From the NCBI GenBank assembly GCA_963770315.1, contig CAVYPC010000002.1, forward strand, positions 868,001-932,000: a stretch of DNA of 64,000 bases, in the 5' to 3' direction. Below the pieces are notes generated by a model. It ran no database searches. It worked only from the letters and a program-made list of their open reading frames with translations, and was not told the DNA's origin. Position 1 is the first letter of the stretch; each line of letters opens with the position of its first letter. This stretch comes from VRUE01 sp963770315. Lineage in GTDB: Bacteria > Actinomycetota > Thermoleophilia > Solirubrobacterales > 70-9. Position numbers and translations under genes: made by a program. This document shows positions 43,065 through 51,219 of this stretch, one piece after another.

Positions 43065-43271
43065 GTGATGATTCGCTACAGCGACTACAACGGCTGCCAG
43101 CACGATGTTGTCGTTCGTGATGGCGCGATAGTTCCATTTGATCGTGATGCTGCCCGTGACATGGCGCGTCACGCTCATCTGTTGGCGATGGATGTCCCAG
43201 GGCATTCAGCTTCCGAGCCGGTGACGGAGACGGACAGCGCTTTGGTTCACGAAGCCGGGCTCTACGCGTAG
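43065..43271 (+). CDS. Small protein downstream of Fic, unknown function
   Basis: A 68-aa product, MMIRYSDYNGCQHDVVVRDG at the start, then PFDRDAARDMARHAHLLAMDVPG and an acidic tail. Not a family I know. It follows the Fic gene by 21 nt in the same direction and has a leaderless-type box before GTG 43065 (ATG 43068 is the next codon). Small proteins beside Fic toxins are often antitoxins, but the inhibitory helix motif (S/T)xxxE(G/N) is not evident, so that role is only a possibility. Confidence 0.55.
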   Translation: MMIRYSDYNGCQHDVVVRDGAIVPFDRDAARDMARHAHLLAMDVPGHSASEPVTETDSALVHEAGLYA

Positions 43272-43331
43272 AGTCGCCGTCGTTCTCGAAGTTCTCTGAT
43301 CTTGTTTCCCCGCTTTTGGTGGGATCTTGAC

Positions 43332-43402
43332 AGGGTGGGTACGCTCTCCCGTGCGCGAAGCGCATCCCGCAGGGACCGGTGGCGGGAGAGCGTACCCACC
43401 CT
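43332..43402. repeat. 20-bp perfect inverted repeat with inner hairpin
   Basis: Arms 43332-43351 and 43383-43402 are perfect complements (AGGGTGGGTACGCTCTCCCG). Inside is TGCGC-GAA-GCGCA (43352-43364). It lies 60 bp after the small gene stop and just ahead of a T-rich terminator. Confidence 0.75.
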
Positions 43403-43414
43403 TCTCAGGATTTG

Positions 43415-43442
43415 AAAAGACCTGCAAATCCGGTCTTTTTTT
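43415..43442 (+). terminator. Rho-independent terminator
   Basis: AAAAGACC (43415-43422) pairs with GGTCTTTT (43432-43439), and a run of seven T follows the stem's C. It is the only classical intrinsic terminator I see in the window and would end the fic/small-gene transcript. Confidence 0.8.
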
Positions 43443-43451
43443 CGGTTGCGT

Positions 43452-43528
43452 CCACCGCGCCCGCTACGCTCGCGCGCAGCATTACCGCTGCCTTGTTCGA
43501 TTGCGCGCGAGCGTAGCGGGCGCGGTGG
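43452..43528. repeat. 27-bp perfect inverted repeat
   Basis: Arms 43452-43478 and 43502-43528 are exact complements over 27 bp of very GC-rich sequence (CCACCGCGCCCGCTACGCTC and onward), with a 23-nt loop. It lies between the terminator and the tRNA-like fragment, in the convergent gap 43272-43680. Confidence 0.75.
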
Positions 43529-43575
43529 GAACAATGGCCTTTTTGCGCCTCCGATCGAACTTTCCTTGCTACAAA

Positions 43576-43621
43576 GCGATGCCGGAGGAGGGACTCGAAC
43601 CCCCGACACGCGGATTATGAT
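43576..43621 (-). repeat. Duplicated 3' half of tRNA-Met (att-like direct repeat, copy 1)
   Basis: A 46-bp exact copy of 44473-44518. It spans the tRNA from the anticodon loop through the T-arm and acceptor 3' strand. It lacks the 5' half, so it is not a functional tRNA. The 897-bp offset and the tRNA location are what site-specific integration into a tRNA 3' end leaves behind. Confidence 0.85.
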
Positions 43622-43680
43622 GGGCCGCATGCAGGGTCCCGACAGCTCTGCTGGGCACTCTCAGGCACGGGACGACGCTC

Positions 43681-44176
43681 TCAGTTCGCGGGAACAACGC
43701 CGAAGCGATCATCGAAGCGGTCGCGGCCCTCAACGGCGACCGCCTGGGAGAAGCGACTCGCGGCGATGGTGAAGTGGTCGAGGAAGCCGACGTTGCCGAG
43801 CAGGACCAGGCCGAAGCTGTGCCAGCCGTCTACGAATCCCACCGGGGCTTCCCACTCGCGCCGAGCGCTGGAATCGTCGTGGTGGTGCAGGCGCAGGGAG
43901 ACGGTCTTGTAGCGGGCGACGACGGTACGCCCGCCGACGGCGTGCAGTTCCTCACCCTCGTTGTCGGACAGGTCGAGGCCAAGCTCGTCCGCCAGCAGGT
44001 CGCTCGCGAGGATCGCGTCTGCTCCGGTGTCGATCAGTCCCTCTAGCTCGGGCGTCGATGCGTCGTCCGTGGCAAGCGAGACGGGCAACGAAGGGCTGAA
44101 ACACCGGCTGCCCCAAGCGCGTCTGCTGGGGATCCTCCCGATAGGGATAGAGCCAGGGGGTCTTCGGCTCAGCCAA
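43681..44176 (-). pseudogene. Retropepsin-like aspartic protease, frameshifted
   Basis: The ATG at 44176 gives MAEPKTPWLYPYREDPQQTR and LGQPVFQP, then slips. One frame over it continues SPSLPVSLATDDAS, ELEGLIDTGADAILASDLLA and ELHAVGGRTVVARYKTVSL to 43681. A single extra base in the AAA at 44099-44101 accounts for the break; with it removed the gene is exactly 165 codons. The DTGAD motif and the following hydrophobic-Gly segment (VLLGNVGFLDHF) identify a single-domain retropepsin-like protein. Its start overlaps the end of the small upstream gene by 8 nt. Either a recent mutation or a homopolymer error. Confidence 0.78.
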
Positions 44177-44360
44177 GGCCGACGTAGATCGGCTCGTCCG
44201 CGTGGGGGACTCGCCCGCCGACGACGACGTGATCCAGCTTGCGGGCTTTCTCCAGCACGACTTTCAAGTTCTCGTCGGCGATCACGACCTGGCCCGTGCG
44301 GGTGTCGGTCGCCACGTACTTGCCCTCGTAACCCTTGAAATCGGTGCGGGTGAGTTCCAC
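44169..44360 (-). CDS. Small DUF5678-like protein
   Basis: A 63-aa product from GTG 44360: ELTRTDFKGYEGKYVATDTR, then TGQVVIADENLKVVLEKARKL and VPHADEPIYVGLG. The GYEGKYVA...EVV..D.....L..A pattern ending in EPxYVG is that of the small DUF5678-type proteins often found directly upstream of retropepsin-like genes. I am not certain of the family number. The start is supported by TATCAT (minus strand, 44373-44368) 7 nt upstream; an ATG at 44378 is the alternative. It is coupled to the protease gene. Confidence 0.65.
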   Translation of the reverse strand: MELTRTDFKGYEGKYVATDTRTGQVVIADENLKVVLEKARKLDHVVVGGRVPHADEPIYVGLG

Positions 44361-44367
44361 GCAACCG

Positions 44368-44373
44368 ATGATA
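44368..44373 (-). promoter_or_regulatory. Leaderless -10 box of the small gene before the retropepsin gene
   Basis: TATCAT on the minus strand, 7 nt before GTG 44360. Confidence 0.45.
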
Positions 44374-44472
44374 CCCATCGCCTCCACGGGCATTTCAGCA
44401 CTAGACCCTTGCCACCCCCTGCCAATTTGAAGACATGTGGAGGGCCAAATCGACTGCATTCCGCGCTGCGAT

Positions 44473-44518
44473 GCGATGCCGGAGGAGGGACTCGAACCCC
44501 CGACACGCGGATTATGAT
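44473..44518 (-). repeat. att-like direct repeat, copy 2 (within tRNA-Met)
   Basis: Exact 46-bp counterpart of 43576-43621, overlapping the 3' part of the intact tRNA-Met plus 4 bp beyond its end. Confidence 0.85.
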
Positions 44519-44550
44519 TCCGCTGCTCTAACCAGCTGAGCTACTCCGGC
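44477..44550 (-). tRNA. tRNA-Met (anticodon CAT)
   Basis: Reads on the minus strand as a full cloverleaf. The acceptor is GCCGGAG/CTCCGGC with discriminator A. The D-arm is GCTC...GAGC with TGGTTA in the loop, and the anticodon stem is GCGGA/TCCGC with loop ATCATAA (anticodon CAT). The T-arm is GGGGG/CCCTC with loop TTCGAGT. CCA is not encoded. CAT also occurs in lysidine-modified tRNA-Ile2; overall similarity to common elongator tRNA-Met makes Met more likely. Confidence 0.92.
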
Positions 44551-44640
44551 CGGGGCGGGGATGCTACCGATGGGCTGGGACTCGGCGGGTGGCGGAAATT
44601 CCTTGCATCCAGGGTGAACGCAGGCGCCGGTTGGGCCGAA

Positions 44641-44646
44641 TAGCCT
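44641..44646 (+). promoter_or_regulatory. Leaderless -10 box of the aminopeptidase gene
   Basis: TAGCCT lies 7 nt before GTG 44654, the same box and spacing as at aroC (57427). Confidence 0.5.
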
Positions 44647-44653
44647 TGTGTAA

Positions 44654-45610
44654 GTGATGGGAAGCGCTCTGGATAGGGCAGTCAGCACGCTGATCCGGGA
44701 TTGCCTGGATCTGAACCCCTCCGAAGAGATGCTGGTGATCTGCAACCCGATCACCGAAGAGCTTGGCGCGCTGCTGCGGATCAACGCCCAGGGCGAGGGC
44801 GGCGAAGCGACGCTGGCCGTCATCTCCGAGCGGGAATCGCATGCGGCTGAGCCGCCCGAGGCGGTTGCCGCCGCGATGCTGGCCGTCGACATCGTCGTCG
44901 CGCCGACGATCCAGTCGATCTCCCACACCGAAGCGCGTCGCGCCGCCACCGAGGCGGGCGTTCGCGTTGCCTCGATGCCCGGCGTGACCGGTGAGATGCT
45001 CGCCCGGGTGATGGGAGCCGATCTGCGGCTGCTGCGCAAGCGGGGCGCCTCGGTGGGTCGCGTGCTCGGTGCGGGCGCTGAGGCGAGGATCACCTGTGCG
45101 CACGGCTCGGACCTGCGGCTCGGGCTGGAGGATCGGACCGCGATAGTCGACGCCGGGGCGCTGAACATGCGCGGTGCCTTCGGCAACATTCCCTGCGGCG
45201 AGGCCTTCATCGCGCCGTTCGAGGGGACGGCCGAGGGGATGCTGGTCGTCGACGGCTCGATCGCCGGTATCGGCAGGCTCGCCGAGCCGGTCGAGCTCAC
45301 CGTCCGCGAGGGCCATCTGACCGATGCGACCGGGGCCGACGGAGCGCGGCTGCTGGAACTGCTCACCGAACATGGTCCAGACGGCACCAACGTGGCCGAG
45401 CTCGGCATCGGCACCAACGAAAGCGCGATCCTGACCGGCAACATCCTCGAGGACGAGAAGATCCTCGGGACCGCTCATGTCGCCTTCGGCGCTTCGGCGG
45501 CGATCGGCGGGACCGTCCAGGTGCCGGTCCATCTCGACTGCGTCCTGCTGCGCCCGACCGTGGAGATCGACGGCGCCACGATCGCGCGGGCCGGAGAGCT
45601 GGTCGTCTGA
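44654..45610 (+). CDS. M29-like metal-dependent aminopeptidase
   Basis: A 318-aa protein related to the thermophilic aminopeptidases of family M29. The C-terminal half carries the family's metal-ligand segments: GNIPCGEAFIAPFEGTAEG, AELGIGTNESA, EDEKILGTAHVAFGASAAIGG and PVHLDCVLLRPTVEIDG. The N-terminal half is more divergent and shorter than in typical M29 enzymes (about 370-410 aa). GTG 44654 is the start by promoter spacing. Gene order with a formimidoyltransferase-like gene 3 nt downstream suggests one transcript. Confidence 0.78.
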   Translation: MMGSALDRAVSTLIRDCLDLNPSEEMLVICNPITEELGALLRINAQGEGGEATLAVISERESHAAEPPEAVAAAMLAVDIVVAPTIQSISHTEARRAATEAGVRVASMPGVTGEMLARVMGADLRLLRKRGASVGRVLGAGAEARITCAHGSDLRLGLEDRTAIVDAGALNMRGAFGNIPCGEAFIAPFEGTAEGMLVVDGSIAGIGRLAEPVELTVREGHLTDATGADGARLLELLTEHGPDGTNVAELGIGTNESAILTGNILEDEKILGTAHVAFGASAAIGGTVQVPVHLDCVLLRPTVEIDGATIARAGELVV

Positions 45611-45613
45611 GCG

Positions 45614-46504
45614 GTGGCCCCGCCGCTGCTCGCCGTTCCGAATGTCTCAGAGGGCCGCGAGGGGGCGCGGATCGAGTCCCTGGAGAGCGCTTTCTCCACG
45701 GGCGTGAATCTGCTCGACCGCCACAGCGATCGCGACCACAACCGGACCGTCTTCACTCTGGCGGGAGAGGCGGCGGCGCTGACGACGGCGCTGGCCCGGG
45801 GTGCCGCCGAGGCCGTCCGCTCGATCGACATGAGTGCCCACGGGGGCGTCCATCCGGCGATCGGCGCGCTCGATGTCTGTCCCATCGTCTGGGTTTCCCA
45901 CGAGGATCGCGACCTGGCTCGCGCGACGGCGACCGAGGTCGCCGGTGAGATCGGCGACCTCGGCGTTCCCGTCTTTCTCTACGGCGATCTGGCCAGTGGC
46001 CCCGAGCACGTCGAGCGGGCCTACTTTCGCAACGGGGGCCTGACCGAGCTCTGGCTGCGGATGGAGTCGGGCGAGCTGCGTCCCGACCGTGGCCCCGGGT
46101 TGCCGCACCGCACCGCGGGCGCGACGCTGGTCACCGCCCGCCCGCCGTTGGGCGCCTTCAACGTCGAGCTCGACAGCGACGACCTGGACCTGGCGCGCGC
46201 CGTCGCCGCCGGGCTGCGCGAGTCCGGCGGTGGCTTGCCCGGAGTGCGGGCGATCGGCCTGCCGCTGTCGAGCGGTCGCGTCCAGGTCTCCACCAACATC
46301 CACGACCCGGCCGGAACGCCGCTGGGAGCGATCGTCGAGCGGGTCCGGGAGCTCGCCGCCCCGCTCGGGGCCCGGCCGGTTGAGGCGGAGCTGATCGGCC
46401 TGGTCCCCGCTGCTGCCCTGGCCGGCTACCCGGATGACGTGCCGATCCGGGGCTTCGACCCACAGCTGCACACGATCGAGCGGCGCCTCGCTGCCCTTGG
46501 CTGA
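45614..46504 (+). CDS. Glutamate formimidoyltransferase-like protein
   Basis: A 296-aa protein homologous to FtcD's formimidoyltransferase domain, which moves a formimino group from formiminoglutamate to tetrahydrofolate in histidine breakdown. AVPNVSEGR at the start, DRDHNRTVFTLAG, HGGVHPAIGALDVCPIV with the catalytic His, and GLPLSSGRVQVSTNIHDP match the family. The cyclodeaminase domain is absent, as in many bacteria. No hut genes are nearby, so an involvement in folate metabolism other than histidine degradation is possible. GTG start, 3 nt after the aminopeptidase stop. Confidence 0.85.
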   Translation: MAPPLLAVPNVSEGREGARIESLESAFSTGVNLLDRHSDRDHNRTVFTLAGEAAALTTALARGAAEAVRSIDMSAHGGVHPAIGALDVCPIVWVSHEDRDLARATATEVAGEIGDLGVPVFLYGDLASGPEHVERAYFRNGGLTELWLRMESGELRPDRGPGLPHRTAGATLVTARPPLGAFNVELDSDDLDLARAVAAGLRESGGGLPGVRAIGLPLSSGRVQVSTNIHDPAGTPLGAIVERVRELAAPLGARPVEAELIGLVPAAALAGYPDDVPIRGFDPQLHTIERRLAALG

Positions 46505-46535
46505 GCCCCCTCGCCCGCCAGCGGGGTCGGTCGTC

Positions 46536-46541
46536 TAAATT
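46536..46541 (+). promoter_or_regulatory. Leaderless -10 box of the small membrane protein gene
   Basis: TAAATT lies 6 nt before ATG 46548. Confidence 0.5.
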
Positions 46542-46547
46542 CCGCCC

Positions 46548-46913
46548 ATGGCCCAGACGAAGAAGAAGCGCCGCCGCAAGCACAAGGGGACCCAGGGAGG
46601 GCGGGTCGATCCAAGCCGCCGTGCCGCCCGCCCCCGTACCCGAGAGGAGGCCAAGGCGCGCGCCCGCGCCGGCCGCAAGAGCCCGGCCCGGGTAGACGCT
46701 CCGCCGACCTGGAGCAGCGCCATCGCCCGCGGCACGGTCGCGGCCGTCGTCTTCACCGCGCTGCTGATGCTGATCTTCAAACGCTCGCCCGGCGCCGCGT
46801 TCGGGCTCGGCGCCTTCATGCTCGTCCTCTACATCCCCGCCGGCTTCTACATCGACACGATGATGTGGCGGCGCCGCGAGCGGGCGCGGATCCGCGGCGG
46901 GGAAAAGGAGTGA
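46548..46913 (+). CDS. Small basic membrane protein, unknown function
   Basis: 121 aa. The first 60 residues are strongly basic and disordered (KKKRRRKHKGTQGGR, then RRAARPRTREEAKARARAGR), followed by two membrane helices (about residues 63-81 and 84-104: VAAVVFTALLMLIF; FGLGAFMLVLYIPAGFYI) and a basic tail. Proteins of this layout are common next to the MBL hydrolase and hisS in high-GC Gram-positives, but I cannot name a function. The GTGA overlap couples it to the hydrolase gene. Confidence 0.65.
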   Translation: MAQTKKKRRRKHKGTQGGRVDPSRRAARPRTREEAKARARAGRKSPARVDAPPTWSSAIARGTVAAVVFTALLMLIFKRSPGAAFGLGAFMLVLYIPAGFYIDTMMWRRRERARIRGGEKE

Positions 46914-47554
46914 GCCTCGATGTCCAGATGCTCACCGTCGGGCCGATCGCGGAGAACTGCTTCGTCTTTCGGCGCGAGGGCTCCGGCCGCGGCCTGATCG
47001 TCGATCCCGGCGACGAGCCCGATCGCATCCTCGCCAAGGTCGAGGAGATGGGGACGAAGGTCGAGGCGATCCTGATCACCCACTGCCACTTCGATCACAT
47101 CGGGGCGGTGGCCCCCGTCGCGACGGTCACCGGCGCGCCCGTCTACTGCCCTGAGATGGAGCGGCCGCTGCTCGCCGACATCATGACCTACGTACCGATG
47201 GCGGGGATCGGGCCTTACGACAGCTACGAGGCAGACGAGACCCTGAGCGGAGGAGAGACGCTGGAGCTGGCGGGGATGACCATCGACGTCATCTCGACTC
47301 CCGGCCACAGCCCTGGCCACGTCACCTACTCGGTGCGCGACGAGGAGGCGATGTTCTCCGGCGACGTGCTCTTCAAAGGCTCGGTTGGCCGGGTCGACCT
47401 GCCGGGAGGAGATGGGCCGACGCTGCTGCGTTCGATTCGCGTTCTGCTCGATTCCCACTCGCCGGAGACCGGCGTCTACCCGGGGCACATGGACGTCACT
47501 ACACTCGGCGTCGAGCGGGCCGGCAACCCCTTCCTCGTCGACCTGGCGCGCTGA
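46910..47554 (+). CDS. Metallo-beta-lactamase-fold hydrolase (glyoxalase II-like)
   Basis: A 214-aa single-domain MBL hydrolase. Metal motifs are ILITHCHFDHIG (HxHxDH), STPGHSPGHV, FSGDVLFKGSVGR and the final YPGHMDVTTLG. The small size and PIAENCFVF start place it in the YcbL/YqgX subgroup, often annotated as hydroxyacylglutathione hydrolase-like. It starts at GTG 46910, overlapping the membrane-protein stop. It commonly precedes hisS in Gram-positive genomes, as here. Confidence 0.9.
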   Translation: MSLDVQMLTVGPIAENCFVFRREGSGRGLIVDPGDEPDRILAKVEEMGTKVEAILITHCHFDHIGAVAPVATVTGAPVYCPEMERPLLADIMTYVPMAGIGPYDSYEADETLSGGETLELAGMTIDVISTPGHSPGHVTYSVRDEEAMFSGDVLFKGSVGRVDLPGGDGPTLLRSIRVLLDSHSPETGVYPGHMDVTTLGVERAGNPFLVDLAR

Positions 47555-47571
47555 CCCGAGTGCCGCGCAGG

Positions 47572-47577
47572 TAAGGT
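47572..47577 (+). promoter_or_regulatory. -10 box of the hisS-aspS operon
   Basis: TAAGGT lies 9 nt before ATG 47587. No T-box or other leader fits in the 32-nt gap after the hydrolase gene. Confidence 0.4.
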
Positions 47578-47586
47578 CGCGCCACG

Positions 47587-48827
47587 ATGGCGAGCAAGTA
47601 CCAAGCCCCCCGTGGGACCTTCGATGTCCTGCCGGCAGACGCCCGCGCCCGCAAGCGAATCGAAGCTGTGGCCGGGGGGATCTTCGCTCGTGCCGGCTAC
47701 GAACCGATTGCCACCCCGGCCTTCGAGGACACCGAGCTGTTCGAGCGCGGCGTCGGCCGCTCGACCGACATCGTGCGCAAGGAGATGTTCACCTTCGAGG
47801 ACAAGGGCGGTCGCAGCATCACCCTGCGGCCCGAGGGAACGGCGCCGATCTGCCGGGCCTACCTGGAGCACGGCATGCACAAGCTGGCGCAGCCGGTGAA
47901 GCTGTCCTACGCCGGCGCGTTCTTCCGCCACGAGCGCCCCCAGGCCGGCCGCTACCGCCAGTTCCATCAACTCGGCGTCGAGGCGATCGGCACCGACTCT
48001 CCGCTGGCGGACGCCGAGGCGATCATGCTGCTCTCCGACCTGCTCGCCGAGCTCGGCGTACCGGGTGTCGAGCTGCGCCTGGGCAGCCTCGGCTCGCCGC
48101 TGGCGCGCGGTGCCTATCTCGAGGAGCTGAAGGCCCACCTGCGCGCCCACGAGGCGGAGCTGTCCAAGGACGTTCGGGAGCGGATCGAGATCAACCCGCT
48201 GCGTGCCTTCGATGCCGACGACGAGGGAACGCGCGCGGTGATGGCGAGCGCGCCGACGATCATCGAGCGGTTGGAGGGCGAGGACGCGGATCACTTCGAC
48301 GAGGTCCGCGCCCTGCTCGAGACGGCCGGCATCGCCTTCGAGATCGATCCCACCCTGGTGCGCGGGCTCGACTACTACTCGCGGACGATCTTCTCCTTCG
48401 TCTGCGCTGAGCTCGGCGCGCAGTCGGAGGTCGGTGGCGGCGGTCGCTACGACGGCCTGATCGAGCAGCTGGGCGGGCCGCCGACGCCCGCGATCGGCTG
48501 GGCGGCTGGCGTAGAGCGCATCCTGCTGGCCCTGGGCGAGGCCGAGGAGGCGGTCGGCCGCGACGCCTTCCTCGCCGTCGTCGACCCCGGCCAGCGCCGT
48601 CGGGCGATGGCGCTGGCGAGCGAGCTCCGCCATGCCGGTCTCACCGCTGAGGTCGACCTCGCGGGACGGGGGCTGAAGGGACAGCTCAAGCACGCCGACC
48701 GGATCGGCGCCCGCCGCGTCCTGATCCTCGAGGCCGACGGCTCGGCGCAGCTCCGTGACATGGAGAGCGGCGAGCAGCGAGCGGTCGACCCGGCTGGGCT
48801 GCTCGAGGCGATCGGCGGTGAGCGGTC

Positions 48828-48831
<4 letters not shown>
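47587..48831 (+). CDS. hisS: Histidyl-tRNA synthetase
   Basis: Class II synthetase of 414 aa that charges tRNA-His. YQAPRGTFDVLPADA starts the protein; motif 2 is TLRPEGTAPICRAYLEH with FFRHERPQAGRYRQFHQLGVEAIG. The histidine-binding segments are LVRGLDYYSRTIFSF and GGGGRYDGLIEQLGG, and motif 3 is PAIGWAAGVERILLAL. A C-terminal HGTP anticodon-binding domain follows (VVDPGQRRRAM onwards). It is coupled to aspS by a GTGA overlap, a common hisS-aspS pair. Confidence 0.96.
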
Positions 48832-50618
<1,787 letters not shown>

Positions 50619-50659
50619 GCCCGGGGCGGTTTCCCTTGCTTTAAGAGAGTGGTCAAGAT

Positions 50660-50953
50660 ATGACCATGAGCCTGCTCGATCGCTTTCGCTTCGCCCGGCG
50701 TGGTCGCCAGCCCGGCCCCGGCAAGACGCCCGTTCACGTCGACGACCCGGCCTTCGACCCCTGGGAGGTGGTGCGCGACTTCGGCGACGTGCGCACGGCG
50801 CGCGCTTGGCACCAGGCGCTGGAAGAGGCCGGAATCGAAGCCGTCCTCACCGCCGACTGGCCGATCGACCGCTTCGGCCGTGGCGACATCGCCCTGCGGG
50901 TGCGGGGGGATGACTGGAGCGAGGCCGAGTTCCTGCTCTCCAATATGGATTGA
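50660..50953 (+). CDS. DUF2007-like small protein
   Basis: 97 aa. After a basic lead (LLDRFRFARRGRQPGPG) the domain reads VVRDFGDVRTARAWHQALEE, AGIEAVLTADWPIDRFGRGD and IALRVRGDDWSEAEFLL. That matches the ferredoxin-like DUF2007 fold (a putative signal-transducing domain). ATG 50666 is an alternative start. It lies 41 nt after aspS. Function unknown. Confidence 0.65.
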   Translation: MTMSLLDRFRFARRGRQPGPGKTPVHVDDPAFDPWEVVRDFGDVRTARAWHQALEEAGIEAVLTADWPIDRFGRGDIALRVRGDDWSEAEFLLSNMD

Positions 50954-51219
50954 GCGGACGGCCGACCTCCCGCTGGACCGATCTCCGGTGGTCACCGGGC
51001 TTGCGCGGTGGTACGGTTGCACCGAGGCTCGAGCCCGTGCGAGAGCCGTCCCACCGTTTGACCCAACACAAACGGCGCGGGGGCCGATCTCTCTTGATCC
51101 TGTGGGATCCGGAGGAGGCGCCCACCCTTTTCTTCAAGGGATCAAAGCCAGGGGCGGCAACGGCGGACTGGAGCCTCTTTTCGTGGGCGTGGCTCGGACA
51201 CGCCCATAATGGAGTCGAG
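50954..51219. other. Intergenic region with several hairpins, no gene seen
   Basis: Hairpins include CCGTTTG/CAAACGG (around 51053-51074), CCCTT/AAGGG (near 51125-51140), a long-range TTGATCC/GGATCAA pair and TGGGCGTG/CACGCCCA (around 51184-51206). The last hairpin overlaps a CATAAT box (51205-51210), 9 nt before the mnmA-fusion ATG. An in-frame extension of the downstream ORF through this region shows no conserved sequence. A structured leader or small RNA is possible but unproven. Confidence 0.35.

Noticed and set aside
43065..43271. Calling the small gene a Fic antitoxin
   Set aside because: The (S/T)xxxE(G/N) inhibitory helix is not present, and adjacency alone is weak evidence.
43332..43528. 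CRISPR array
   Set aside because: The repeats are inverted pairs with different sequences, not regularly spaced direct repeats, and no cas gene is present.
43576..43621. A second tRNA-Met gene
   Set aside because: Only the 3' half from the anticodon loop onward is present; the 5' acceptor strand, D-arm and anticodon 5' stem are missing.
50954..51219. 6S RNA or SRP RNA in the gap after the DUF2007-like gene
   Set aside because: The SRP apical-loop consensus (GGAAGCAGCC type) is absent, and the 6S central-bubble layout could not be drawn convincingly.
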